Counted from the first letter of the stretch, positions 8,098-15,667 are shown. The stretch: 64,000 nucleotides of DNA from Kordia periserrulae (GCF_003054265.1 NZ_QBKT01000007.1:124001-188000); one strand, 5' to 3'. Numbers and translations: made by a program. The notes: generated by a model from the sequence alone, not told the origin.

Positions 8098-10479
8098 TTA
8101 CTGTAACTTTCTTCCTAAAAACGTTGTACAAACCGTCGTAAATACTACAATACTGATAGAACTCAACGGCATTAAAATAGCAGCAATAACAGGCGATAGT
8201 TGTCCTGTGACTGCAAAGTACAATCCGATGGTATTGTAGATGAACGAGAGTACAAAACTCCATTTGATGATTTTAATGGCAGATTTGGAAGCATTCATAA
8301 ATTTGTCGAGTTGATTGAATTTGGAAGCATCCAAAATAGCGTCGCAGGCAGGCGAAAACACATTTACATTTTCTGAAAGTGCAATTCCCACGTCACTTTG
8401 CGCAAGTGCTCCTGCGTCGTTCAATCCGTCACCGACCATGAGTACTTTAGCGCCTTCTTTTTGATGATAGGCTATATATTCAAGCTTGTCATGTGGTTTC
8501 TGATTGAAGATGAGTTTTGTTTTTGCCGGCAATAGTTTTTTCAAGTTTTCGCGTTCGCCTTCGTTATCTCCCGAAAGGATTGCCAAATCAAAGTTCTTTT
8601 TTAAGTTATTAAAGAGTTTTGAAAGTCCTTTTCGGTAACTGTTATAGAAGGTATATTTTCCTTTATACGAATTATTTGCACTGATGTGAACCGTTGTATT
8701 GAGCACTTTTGCCTCTTCTTGATGCCCTACAAAAGTTGCCGCACCAACTTTGATATTGTTGTTGTGATAGCTCGCCGTCATGCCTTTTCCAACGTGTTCT
8801 TCGAAGGAATCAAGCGTTACGATATTTTGTTCGTCTAAAATATTGTACAACGTTCTACTCAACGGATGATTGGAACCGCGCAAGGTACTTTTGAGCAATG
8901 CTGATTCTTCCATAGTTAATTGTTCTCCTTCGTAATTTGCGGTACTTTTTTTGTTGGATGTAATCGTTCCAGTTTTGTCAAAAATAATGGTGTTGATATG
9001 CGCTAATTGTTCTAAAATACTCGCGTTTTTTACATAAAATTTTAGCTTTCCAAAGATTCGTAATAGGTTTCCAAAGGTAAATGGCGCAGCTAAGGCAATC
9101 GCGCACGGACAGGCAATAATTAAAACTGCCGTAAAAACATTCATGGCTTTGGAAGCATCCACAATTAACCAAAAAGAGGTTGCTATGATTGCAATGGTCA
9201 ATACTGTAACCGTGAAATGTTTACTGATTTTATTGGTGAGATTGGTGAAGCTTTCTTCTTTGTTTTTTTCGAACACATCATTGCTCCACAATTGTGTGAG
9301 GTAACTTTGCTCTACCGATTTGATGGCTTCTATTTCGATGATTCCTGAGGTTTGTTTTCCGCCAGCAAATAGGTTGTCGCCCGATTGTTTTTGCACCGTT
9401 TCCGATTCGCCCGTGACAAAACTGTAATCAATCGCGGCATTTCCATTGATGAGGATTCCGTCAACGGGAATCAATTCTTCGTTTCGAATGAGCAAACGAT
9501 CCCCTTTTTTGATATCGTAGACTTGAATAGGCGTTTCTTTTCCTTTCAAAATTTTGGTAACCGCAATTGGAAAGTACGATTTGTAATCGCGCTCAAAAGA
9601 CAGGAATGAGTATGTTTTTTGCTGGAAAAATTTCCCTAGTAATAGAAAAAAGACCAATCCCGTAAGGCTATCAAAAAATCCTGAACCCAAATCAAACATG
9701 ATTTCCACAGAGCTTCTCACGAATAAGACTAAAATTCCCAACGCAATAGGCACATCAATGTTTAAGATTTTTGCACGCAGTCCTTTAAAAGCAGAGATGA
9801 AATAATCTTGCGCCGCATAAAAAACTACAGGAAGCGAAAAGGCAAACATCAGCCAACGAAAGACCACTTTGTATTGTTCAATCCAAAAACCACTGACTTG
9901 AAAATATTCAGGAAACGAAAGAAACATCACGTTTCCAAAGGCAAAACCAGCAATACCTAGTTTGTAAATTAGCGAGCGATTGACGTTGCGATTTCCCGTT
10001 GTATAATCTTCCAAACTGATGTACGGTTCGTAACCAATTCTGCTTAACAACAACACCGCTTCTTTGAGGGAAAAGTTGCTGGCATCGTAGGTGATACGTA
10101 CCGTTTTTTTGCCAAAATTCACCTGCGAATCTGTGATTTCAGTCTTGAGTTTGTGCAAGTTTTCTAAAATCCAAATACAGGAGCTGCAATGAATGTGCGG
10201 AATGTATAAGGTTACTATTTGCTTGCTATCATCGTTAAATTCCAATAATTTATCAATGATGTTTTGCTGTGTTAAAAAGTCGTATTTCCCTGCTATTTCT
10301 TTTGGCGTAGCGCCTGGCGCGGTTTCTAAATCGTAATAGCACGCCAAATCGTTTTCTGAAAATAGTTCGTAGACTGTTTTGCATCCGTAACAACAAAAAG
10401 ATTTTTCGTCGTGTTGAATAATTTCGTCACAGACATCACCACAGTGAAAACATGTAGTTTCGTTCATAATATTGCTCAT
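8098..10479 (-). CDS. ccoI: Heavy-metal (copper) translocating P-type ATPase CcoI/FixI
   Basis: The 793-residue product has an N-terminal Cys cluster (CFHCGDVC, CCYGC), a heavy-metal-associated domain with HIHCSSCIW near residue 95, eight membrane helices, the CPC copper-binding motif in CPCAIALA, the phosphorylation motif DKTGT and the hinge GDGLNDAGAL. FixI-type ATPases export copper for cbb3 assembly. The gene lies upstream of ccoS on the same strand and is divergent from fnr. The ATG at 10479 leaves only a few bases to the predicted promoter. The in-frame ATG at 10467 (fifth codon) is an alternative start. Confidence 0.95.
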   Translation of the reverse strand: MSNIMNETTCFHCGDVCDEIIQHDEKSFCCYGCKTVYELFSENDLACYYDLETAPGATPKEIAGKYDFLTQQNIIDKLLEFNDDSKQIVTLYIPHIHCSSCIWILENLHKLKTEITDSQVNFGKKTVRITYDASNFSLKEAVLLLSRIGYEPYISLEDYTTGNRNVNRSLIYKLGIAGFAFGNVMFLSFPEYFQVSGFWIEQYKVVFRWLMFAFSLPVVFYAAQDYFISAFKGLRAKILNIDVPIALGILVLFVRSSVEIMFDLGSGFFDSLTGLVFFLLLGKFFQQKTYSFLSFERDYKSYFPIAVTKILKGKETPIQVYDIKKGDRLLIRNEELIPVDGILINGNAAIDYSFVTGESETVQKQSGDNLFAGGKQTSGIIEIEAIKSVEQSYLTQLWSNDVFEKNKEESFTNLTNKISKHFTVTVLTIAIIATSFWLIVDASKAMNVFTAVLIIACPCAIALAAPFTFGNLLRIFGKLKFYVKNASILEQLAHINTIIFDKTGTITSNKKSTANYEGEQLTMEESALLKSTLRGSNHPLSRTLYNILDEQNIVTLDSFEEHVGKGMTASYHNNNIKVGAATFVGHQEEAKVLNTTVHISANNSYKGKYTFYNSYRKGLSKLFNNLKKNFDLAILSGDNEGERENLKKLLPAKTKLIFNQKPHDKLEYIAYHQKEGAKVLMVGDGLNDAGALAQSDVGIALSENVNVFSPACDAILDASKFNQLDKFMNASKSAIKIIKWSFVLSFIYNTIGLYFAVTGQLSPVIAAILMPLSSISIVVFTTVCTTFLGRKLQ

Positions 10480-10489
10480 TTACCTGTAA

Positions 10490-10497
10490 CAAAGGTT
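10490..10497 (-). promoter_or_regulatory. Predicted -7 box of ccoI
   Basis: The minus strand reads AACCTTTG, one mismatch from TAnnTTTG. Its centre lies exactly 33 bases downstream of the centre of the palindrome at 10520-10533, the same spacing as in the ccoS promoter. If used, the mRNA leader before the first ATG would be very short. Confidence 0.5.
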
Positions 10498-10519
10498 GCA
10501 AACGATTCCGATTTAAAAT

Positions 10520-10533
10520 ATGATATTTGTCAT
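10520..10533. promoter_or_regulatory. Crp/Fnr-type binding site between ccoI and fnr
   Basis: ATGATATTTGTCAT differs from the ccoS site at two positions and keeps the ATGA(C/T)-N4-GTCAT layout. It lies in the divergent ccoI/fnr region. Toward ccoI it sits in an activating position (33 bases from the -7 box). Toward fnr it lies just upstream of a TACCTTTA -7-like box at 10542-10549, where binding would more likely repress, suggesting autoregulation. Confidence 0.6.
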
Positions 10534-10569
10534 AGTTTAAGTACCTTTATCAACACCTAATTTTCCACT

Positions 10570-11247
10570 ATGAGCAATTGTGAACAGTGTATTGTACGAC
10601 AGTTTAATTCTTTGAAATCGTTGACCAAAGATGAGCTGATTCGGATTTCTGGATGTAAAACTTCGAAAACGATTAAAAAAGGACAGTTGATTTTTGACGA
10701 AGGTGAAAATGTGAATGGCGTGTATTGCATTCGCGAAGGTATTTGTAAGTTGACTAAATTGAGTGCGAATGGACGCGATCAAATTGTAAAACTGGTGGTA
10801 AAAGGTGATTTGATGGGACAACGCTCGTTGGTGAGTGAAGAAGTGACGAATTTAAGTGCGACGGCGCTGAGTGAGATGGAAGTGTGTTTTATTCCGAAGC
10901 ATGAAATCATGAAAGATTTACAGGGAAATTCTAACTTTTCGTTGGATGTTTTGCAACACATGGCAAAGGATTTGCGAGAAGCGGATAATGTGATTGTAAA
11001 CATGGCGCAAAAATCGGTACGACAACGTTTGGCAGAAGCGTTATTGTATATACATCGTACTTTTGGCACAACAGACGAAGGCATGTTGCGCGTGATTCTT
11101 TCGCGAGAAGATTACGCCAATATTGTAGGAACGGCAACAGAATCGATCATTCGAATTTTATCGCAGTTTAAAAAAGATGATTTAATCACCACAAAAGGCA
11201 AACAGATTAAAATTGAAGATTTGGAAGCTTTGGGAAGAATAGAATAG
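10570..11247 (+). CDS. Crp/Fnr family transcriptional regulator
   Basis: A 225-residue protein with an N-terminal cyclic-nucleotide-binding-like beta-roll (about 30-140), a long dimer helix (about 125-155) and a C-terminal winged helix-turn-helix containing the 'SREDYANIVGTATESIIRILSQF' type recognition region. Cysteines at positions 4, 7 and 29 could bind an iron-sulfur cluster as in Fnr, though the spacing differs from E. coli Fnr. It is divergent from ccoI, and two matching palindromes lie in front of ccoI and ccoS, so it is the likely oxygen-responsive activator of the cbb3 oxidase. A GTG or earlier start is not needed, as the ATG at 10570 gives the full domain. Confidence 0.88.
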   Translation: MSNCEQCIVRQFNSLKSLTKDELIRISGCKTSKTIKKGQLIFDEGENVNGVYCIREGICKLTKLSANGRDQIVKLVVKGDLMGQRSLVSEEVTNLSATALSEMEVCFIPKHEIMKDLQGNSNFSLDVLQHMAKDLREADNVIVNMAQKSVRQRLAEALLYIHRTFGTTDEGMLRVILSREDYANIVGTATESIIRILSQFKKDDLITTKGKQIKIEDLEALGRIE

Positions 11248-11546
11248 CTTCGACAAGCTCAGCTACATTTTTTCAACAAGCTCAGCTACATTTTTTCAAC
11301 AAGCTCGGCTACATTTTTTCGACAAGCTCAGCTACATTTCTCAACAAACTCAGCTACATTTCTCAACAAGCTCAGCTACATTTTTCCAACAAGCTCAACT
11401 ACATTTTCTCGACAGGCTCAGCTACTTTTTTTCGACAGACTCAGCTACATTTTTCAACAAGCTCAGCTACATTTTTTCAAAAGGCTCAGCTATATTTTTT
11501 CGACAGGCTCAACTACATTTTTTCGACAAGCTTAGCTATACTTTTT
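11248..11546. repeat. Thirteen-copy 23-bp tandem repeat
   Basis: Starting one base after the fnr stop codon, about 13 imperfect units run head to tail over 299 bases. A typical unit reads TCAACAAGCTCAGCTACA followed by a tract of 3-7 T. Changes are mostly single substitutions (caa/cga, aag/agg, agc/aac) and T-tract length. The unit length of 22-24 is not a multiple of three, and no open frame spans the array, so it is non-coding. The core 'cgacaagctcag' matches the dispersed repeat at 1955-2052. Confidence 0.9.
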
Positions 11547-11659
11547 GATTTGACTTGCTGATTTTTGAATAAATTTTTGTTGATTTTCAGTCGACTAGCT
11601 TTCGTTTTCAATCTTTTCGTTACCTTTAGTCCGACCAACATAACCGTAAATCAATCAGT

Positions 11660-12367
11660 ATGGAAGCTGTCCAAAAGCAAAAACTAAAAGAAATCATCAT
11701 CATTATTGTAGTCATTATTATTTTGACAGCTATCGGAATTTTCTTTTTACGCAAACACGCTAATCAACAAGGAAAAGAATTGATGAGTTCTATGGATGAA
11801 GTGAGTCGTATTTATGAGGAAGAAGGGATTAAAAATTGTGTCAATCTTACGGAAGCTCAATCCAAGCGATTGTTTATTTTAAATAAAAGTTTACAGAAAT
11901 ATAAAGAGCAACACGAGATTACGTTTTTAAAGTTATACACCTATCATTTTACCTCAACAACGCTGTTTTTATTTTTCTCCATCCTTTCTGCGTTGACCAT
12001 TTTTGTGATTACACAAGAAGGTTGGAAAGGAACTGCACAAACGGTAAAAGTATTGTTTTTAGTCTTTACCGCACTTTCGTCTTTTTTCGGCTTGTCGGCA
12101 AGCACATTTGACCAAGAAACGAGCATTCACCGAAACGGAAAAGCGTATATCAATTACGATAATTTACAGAAAACGTTGGGAAATTTTTGTGCAACAGGCA
12201 TGACGATTTCGGGCGATTCTATCTCGTTTAATCAATTGCATTCAGAAATCATGAGAAAAGCTACGGAGCTTCATGATTTTTATTTAGAGTTTGATGAGCA
12301 GAGTTTGGATACAAAAGGTATTTTTAATTTGACAAAAGAGGAAAAAGAAGAGCCTTCTAACGAATAA
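11660..12367 (+). CDS. Membrane protein of unknown function with SLATT-like layout
   Basis: The 235-residue product has one very hydrophobic N-terminal helix (about 12-29), a charged linker, a closely spaced helix pair (about 97-117 and 128-147) and a cytoplasmic C-terminal domain rich in charged residues. Paired helices followed by a soluble helical region recall SLATT/DUF4231-type proteins, but no defining motif was recognised. It stands alone between the tandem repeat and a convergent small gene. A -7-like TACCTTTA lies about 30 bases before the start. A strong terminator follows. Confidence 0.6.
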   Translation: MEAVQKQKLKEIIIIIVVIIILTAIGIFFLRKHANQQGKELMSSMDEVSRIYEEEGIKNCVNLTEAQSKRLFILNKSLQKYKEQHEITFLKLYTYHFTSTTLFLFFSILSALTIFVITQEGWKGTAQTVKVLFLVFTALSSFFGLSASTFDQETSIHRNGKAYINYDNLQKTLGNFCATGMTISGDSISFNQLHSEIMRKATELHDFYLEFDEQSLDTKGIFNLTKEEKEEPSNE

Positions 12368-12435
12368 AGATATGCTGTATTTGATAAAACAGATACCATA
12401 CACTTGCTAAACTAAATGCACTATTTATAAAAAAA

Positions 12436-12469
12436 GAAATCTCAGAAAAAGCATTTTTTCTGAGATTTC
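12436..12469. terminator. Bidirectional terminator
   Basis: A near-perfect inverted repeat with 15-base arms (GAAATCTCAGAAAAA and its complement) and a very short loop lies between two convergent genes. A-rich and T-rich arm ends provide a U-tract in both directions. Confidence 0.8.
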
Positions 12470-12510
12470 AACAGTAAAGACTATGTATTTGGTGTTTTTA
12501 AAACACGTAA

Positions 12511-12672
12511 TTACTTTTTCTTTTTAGCCTGCGATACTAAAGAAGGGCCTTTTTTATTGGATTTTGTTACCACAGCTTTTGCTTTCGCATCTCTAGTGGC
12601 TTTCTTTTTAGCTTTTAATGCTTCTGCCTTTTTCTTTGCATCGTTTGATTTGCTAATTTTTGCTACTCCCAT
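12511..12672 (-). CDS. Small Lys/Ala-rich basic protein, 53 aa
   Basis: The minus strand encodes a 53-residue protein starting MGVAKISKSNDAKKKAEALK and ending in KKKK. About 38% of residues are Lys and the rest mostly Ala, Ser and Thr, like histone-H1-type tails. It could bind nucleic acid, but no family was recognised. The call rests on a clear start codon, a sensible composition, and an upstream promoter motif (12729-12752, minus strand) shared with three other small genes around the ECF sigma factor. It is convergent with the 235-aa membrane protein and shares its terminator. Confidence 0.65.
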   Translation of the reverse strand: MGVAKISKSNDAKKKAEALKAKKKATRDAKAKAVVTKSNKKGPSLVSQAKKKK

Positions 12673-12728
12673 TGTATAATCCTTTTAATTGTTGGTTTAA
12701 ATAATTTTTGTTTCAATTGTAATCTTAT

Positions 12729-12752
12729 GACACCAAAAAATAAAAAGGTCAC
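12729..12752 (-). promoter_or_regulatory. ECF-type promoter motif (14-base spacer) for the 53-aa gene
   Basis: Reading the minus strand, GTGAC is followed after 14 bases by GTGTCATA, and 57 bases later by the start codon of the small basic protein. The same two blocks, with a 15-base spacer, precede three genes on the plus strand at 13695, 13985 and 14515. The pattern fits a -35/-10 promoter of an alternative sigma factor. Confidence 0.5.
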
Positions 12753-12928
12753 CTCAAAAAATCATTTTTTTGAAATTTATTTTAAGCCAAGTTATTTATC
12801 TAATTATCAATTGATTAGTTTGCGTTTTAATTTGAACAAAAGTACTTTCTGTTATAATTTTCTTGGTGATGATTTCTCAAAACTTTATCTTTTTTGCGTA
12901 AATTGAATTCAGAGTGAAGTCGCGCGTT

Positions 12929-13543
12929 ATGAAAAGAATACTCGTCTTATTTAGTGCAACTCTCGGCAAAGACAAAAAGTCATTATCGGATGAAGCATTG
13001 GTACAATTGATTGTTGAAACGAACGATCCTGCGCTTTTTGGAATTTTGTATGATCGGTATGGGAAAAAAATTTACAACAAATGCTACAGTTTTGTAAAAG
13101 ACAAGGACGAAACCCAAGATTTGACCCAAGATATTTTTCTAAAACTATTCATGCAACTTCACAAATACCAAGGACGCGCAAAGTTTTCAACATGGTTGTA
13201 TTCGTTTACGTATAACTTTTTAGTCAATTATAAAAAAAGAGATACGAGCAAAAAACTGGGCGAACGCTGGGAAAATTTAAACAAAAATGAAAAACACGTA
13301 ACGCAAGTTGAAGATGTAGAAGATGAAGATGTTTTTGAGTTGAAAGTCTCAGGGTTGGAAAAAGCAATTGACCTTATTGACCCCGCAGATAAAGCGTTAT
13401 TACTACTCAAATATCAAGATGATGTTTCTGTGAAAGATTTACAAAACCTTTTACATATTAATGAAAGTGCTGTAAAAATGCGTTTGAAAAGAGCGCGTAT
13501 CAAACTGATTTCAGTATATCAAAAACTACAAGAAAATGAGTGA
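12929..13543 (+). CDS. ECF-type RNA polymerase sigma factor
   Basis: A roughly 204-residue sigma-70 family protein. Region 2 is recognisable (LYDRYGKKIYNKCYSFV, then DLTQDIFLKLF and FSTWLYSFTYNFLVNYKK), and region 4 near the C-terminus has the helix-turn-helix 'LQNLLHINESAVKMRLKRAR'. An acidic linker joins them. The ATG at 12929 is preferred; an in-frame GTG at 12914 would add five residues. The last codons overlap the start of a 46-aa gene by 8 bases, so the two are coupled. Four nearby genes carry a common two-block promoter motif, making them the likely regulon. Confidence 0.9.
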   Translation: MKRILVLFSATLGKDKKSLSDEALVQLIVETNDPALFGILYDRYGKKIYNKCYSFVKDKDETQDLTQDIFLKLFMQLHKYQGRAKFSTWLYSFTYNFLVNYKKRDTSKKLGERWENLNKNEKHVTQVEDVEDEDVFELKVSGLEKAIDLIDPADKALLLLKYQDDVSVKDLQNLLHINESAVKMRLKRARIKLISVYQKLQENE

Positions 13544-13676
13544 GCAAAATCCTTTTAAAGAAATAGAACCTGAAATAAAACTTCCCGAAAAATTAAAAGA
13601 AGACATTCTTCAAGAAATCAAGGAAATTGTAGAAGAACAACAAGATAATGATGCTTCTACAACTACTTCTAACTAA
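13536..13676 (+). CDS. Small acidic protein, 46 aa, coupled to the sigma factor
   Basis: The start codon lies inside the end of the sigma gene (8-base overlap), implying translational coupling. The product begins MSEQNPFKEIEPEIKLPEKL and is rich in Glu and Lys. It aligns with the next gene's product over NPFK-x-I-x(4)-K-x2-P-x2-LKE, so the two are tandem paralogs. No membrane helix or zinc motif is present, so it is not a classical anti-sigma factor, though a regulatory interaction with the sigma factor is a reasonable guess. Confidence 0.7.
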   Translation: MSEQNPFKEIEPEIKLPEKLKEDILQEIKEIVEEQQDNDASTTTSN

Positions 13677-13694
13677 CCTTTTGAGTTTTACCAA

Positions 13695-13719
13695 GTGACG
13701 CAATCTTGTATTTCGTGTC
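13695..13719 (+). promoter_or_regulatory. ECF-type promoter motif, copy A
   Basis: GTGAC (13695-13699) and GTGTC (13715-13719) are separated by 15 bases and followed by TTATCATTGTAAT. The start codon of the 50-aa gene lies 29 bases beyond. The blocks and spacing are identical to copy B. Confidence 0.65.
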
Positions 13720-13748
13720 TTATCATTGTAATGATTAATTTGAAATAC

Positions 13749-13901
13749 ATGAAGCATCACAATCCTTTTAAATGTATAGGAAAACCATTAAAAGAAGTCC
13801 CAAAAAACCTAAAAGAAGTAGTCATGACTAAAATTAGCTCTTCTATGACTTCGGTTGACGCTTCTTTACAAGCGAATGGTGAAGAAAATCCTCCTAAATA
13901 A
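13749..13901 (+). CDS. Small protein, 50 aa, paralog of the sigma-coupled peptide
   Basis: A 50-residue protein beginning MKHHNPFKCIGKPLKEVPKN. It shares the NPFK-x-I ... K-x2-P-x2-LKE pattern with the 46-aa protein encoded just upstream, pointing to a local duplication. The frame is open further upstream from a GTG at 13695, but that would place the start inside the promoter motif, so the ATG at 13749 is chosen. No known domain. Expression is probably under the neighbouring ECF sigma factor. Confidence 0.65.
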   Translation: MKHHNPFKCIGKPLKEVPKNLKEVVMTKISSSMTSVDASLQANGEENPPK

Positions 13902-13984
13902 TACCGCAACAAACCTTTACATACTTCTTGATTCCATCCTTCATTTTCTATTTCATATTTTCAAAATACCTTAGATTAAAAAAA

Positions 13985-14009
13985 GTGACCTTACTACCAT
14001 TTTGGTGTC
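13985..14009 (+). promoter_or_regulatory. ECF-type promoter motif, copy B
   Basis: GTGAC (13985-13989), 15-base spacer, GTGTC (14005-14009), then TTACTACTGTAAT. It lies 27 bases before the ATG at 14037. It agrees with copy A over both blocks and most of the downstream 13 bases. Confidence 0.65.
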
Positions 14010-14036
14010 TTACTACTGTAATCAATCTAATTTTTA

Positions 14037-14510
14037 ATGCGTATGACACGTGTAGTATATCTAGAAAAACAGACTCCTGAAAATGTATTAATTACAAAAA
14101 ATTCCAATCTTGAGGTAGCACTAGCGCATCTTTTTTATGCAATGGCAATGGGAGATAAAGCGATTACTCGCGATGAGAAATTAAAAATTGCTTCGTGCAC
14201 ACACAAAATTTGGAATGAATCGACTGCTGGAAAAGAAACGGATGACGTCATTTCGAAAACGCTTAAAGAGCTAATCGCAAGAAACGTAGAAGCACAAAAG
14301 GCGTTTTTAGTATTCTCAGAATTCTTCTATAAAAATCGAAAACTTTTTGAGAATTCATTCAAGTCGCAAATCAACGCTACGTGCAATGCAATTGGAGTAA
14401 AAAAAGGCAAACGCTCTAAAATGGAGTTGATTTTCATATCCAAACTCAATTCCTTTTTTAATCCGCCAGAAGATCTTACACCGTTGAGTTTTTACAAAGA
14501 TGAAGATTAA
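14037..14510 (+). CDS. Unknown 157-aa helical protein, possibly TerB-like
   Basis: The product is soluble and mostly helical. The segment 'LEVALAHLFYAMAMGDKAITRDEKLKI' near residues 28-54 resembles the start of TerB/DjlA-type all-helical domains, where an acidic-loop 'aDG.i...E' motif binds metal, but the match is weak (here GDKAITRDE). Either ATG at 14037 or the one two codons later could be used. The gene follows ECF-type promoter copy B, so it is a likely member of the sigma regulon. No neighbouring ter genes were seen. Confidence 0.6.
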   Translation: MRMTRVVYLEKQTPENVLITKNSNLEVALAHLFYAMAMGDKAITRDEKLKIASCTHKIWNESTAGKETDDVISKTLKELIARNVEAQKAFLVFSEFFYKNRKLFENSFKSQINATCNAIGVKKGKRSKMELIFISKLNSFFNPPEDLTPLSFYKDED

Positions 14511-14514
14511 AATT

Positions 14515-14539
14515 GTGACGTTAACAGCATTTTGATGTC
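14515..14539 (+). promoter_or_regulatory. ECF-type promoter motif, copy C
   Basis: GTGAC (14515-14519), 15-base spacer, ATGTC (14535-14539), then CTATTAATTG. It lies 69 bases before the ATG of the secreted acidic protein at 14609. One base of the second block differs from copies A and B. Confidence 0.6.
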
Positions 14540-14608
14540 CTATTAATTGCCTTAAAAAAGCATTGAATTTAAAACCCTATAAACAACAAAACTTTTAACT
14601 TGAAAACC

Positions 14609-14992
14609 ATGAAAAAATTAAAATTAGTACCGTTATTTCTTTTTGCCTTTTTAGTAAGCTCTTATACGTGTATCGCACAGGAAACAGAAGAAGAAGTTGA
14701 AGAAGCGGTTGAAGAAATAGAAGTAGAGGAAGAACCTGCTGTAATTACGGCTACGTACACTAGCATGGAAGGTACCTCTTTTGTATTTACCTACATTGAT
14801 GAAGATGGCGAAGAAAGTGAAATTACTTTTGAAAAAATGGCTCCTGATGTGAAAAAAGCATTCAATTTGGCTGATAAATCACTTTTAGGGAAGAAATTCA
14901 AAATCACGTACACTACCGAAAATATTACAGATGACGACGATGAAGACATGTTGGTCAGTATTCGTGTCATCATTGCTATGGAAAAATTATAG
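14609..14992 (+). CDS. Secreted acidic protein of unknown function
   Basis: A 127-residue protein with a signal peptide (about residues 1-24, cleavage after CIAQ) followed by a run rich in Glu and Val (about 25-42) and a small beta-rich domain with acidic patches such as DDDDED near the C-terminus. No family was recognised. The ATG at 14609 is chosen over an in-frame TTG at 14600. It is preceded by ECF-type promoter copy C and ends just before a strong terminator. Confidence 0.75.
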   Translation: MKKLKLVPLFLFAFLVSSYTCIAQETEEEVEEAVEEIEVEEEPAVITATYTSMEGTSFVFTYIDEDGEESEITFEKMAPDVKKAFNLADKSLLGKKFKITYTTENITDDDDEDMLVSIRVIIAMEKL

Positions 14993-15035
14993 TCAAAAAT
15001 ATTTCCATTCTAAAATTTCGAGAATTCATTGAAAG

Positions 15036-15074
15036 GAGAAAGCCGTTTCACTCTATGTTGAAACGGCTTTTCTC
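15036..15074. terminator. Bidirectional terminator
   Basis: Inverted repeat with arms around AAGCCGTTTCA and TGAAACGGCTT and flanking A/T, between the secreted acidic protein (plus) and ssb (minus). Confidence 0.85.
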
Positions 15075-15150
15075 GTGATAGTATTCAAAAAAAAGAGACT
15101 GATTCTACCCAAAACCAGCCTCTTCACAGATGAGCAATAGACTCCCAAAT

Positions 15151-15483
15151 CTATCTGCCTAACATTAAAATTTCGTTTACCAATACTTCGGTTACATACT
15201 TTTTTTCACCTTCCTCAGTTTCATACGAACGATTCGTAAGTTTTCCTTCAATGGCGATTTCTTTTCCTTTGAGTAAATATTTTTCCACAATTTCAGCCGT
15301 TTTATTCCATGCGATGAGGTTGTGCCAATACGTGTTCTCTACTTTATCACCTTGTGCGTTTTTATAAGTTTCATTTGTCGCGAGTGAAAACTTTGCAATC
15401 TTTTTACCATCTTCTAAATTGATGATTTCTGGGTCGTTTCCTAAGTTTCCGATTAACTGTACTTTGTTGCGTAATGTGTTCAT
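15151..15483 (-). CDS. ssb: Single-stranded DNA-binding protein, short form
   Basis: A 110-residue OB-fold protein beginning MNTLRNKVQLIGNLGNDPEI, with the family pattern 'FSLATNE', 'TYWHNLIAW', 'YLLKGKEIAIEGKL' and 'YVTEVLVNEI'. It binds single-stranded DNA in replication and repair. It ends right after the OB fold and lacks the flexible tail and acidic tip (DDDxPF) used to recruit partner proteins, so it is probably an accessory SSB rather than the main replication SSB. It is transcribed divergently from the GNAT gene. Confidence 0.9.
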   Translation of the reverse strand: MNTLRNKVQLIGNLGNDPEIINLEDGKKIAKFSLATNETYKNAQGDKVENTYWHNLIAWNKTAEIVEKYLLKGKEIAIEGKLTNRSYETEEGEKKYVTEVLVNEILMLGR

Positions 15484-15667
15484 AATGTATATGATTTAAA
15501 AATTATTATTTGTGTTTGCGTTAAAATCGTTGTGATGATTCAACAGTGCAAATATGAAACGACTTGCAAATTTTATTCGGTTACAACGCACTTACTTTCG
15601 TTTACAAATATTTGTAGTCGTTTGTAAATGGATAAAATTTACTATCTTAGTCGTTTAGAAGTTTACC

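Noticed and set aside
11248-11546. CRISPR array
   Set aside because: Units of 22-24 bp are contiguous with no unique spacers, and no cas gene is in the window.
12753-12913. Sigma-type GTGAC/GTGTC promoter in front of the ECF sigma gene
   Set aside because: No pair of blocks with the right spacing is present on the plus strand in this gap; only the minus-strand copy for the 53-aa gene was found.
13695-13748. GTG start giving a longer 68-aa product for the second NPFK gene
   Set aside because: The extension is the promoter motif itself, and homology to the upstream paralog starts only at the internal ATG.
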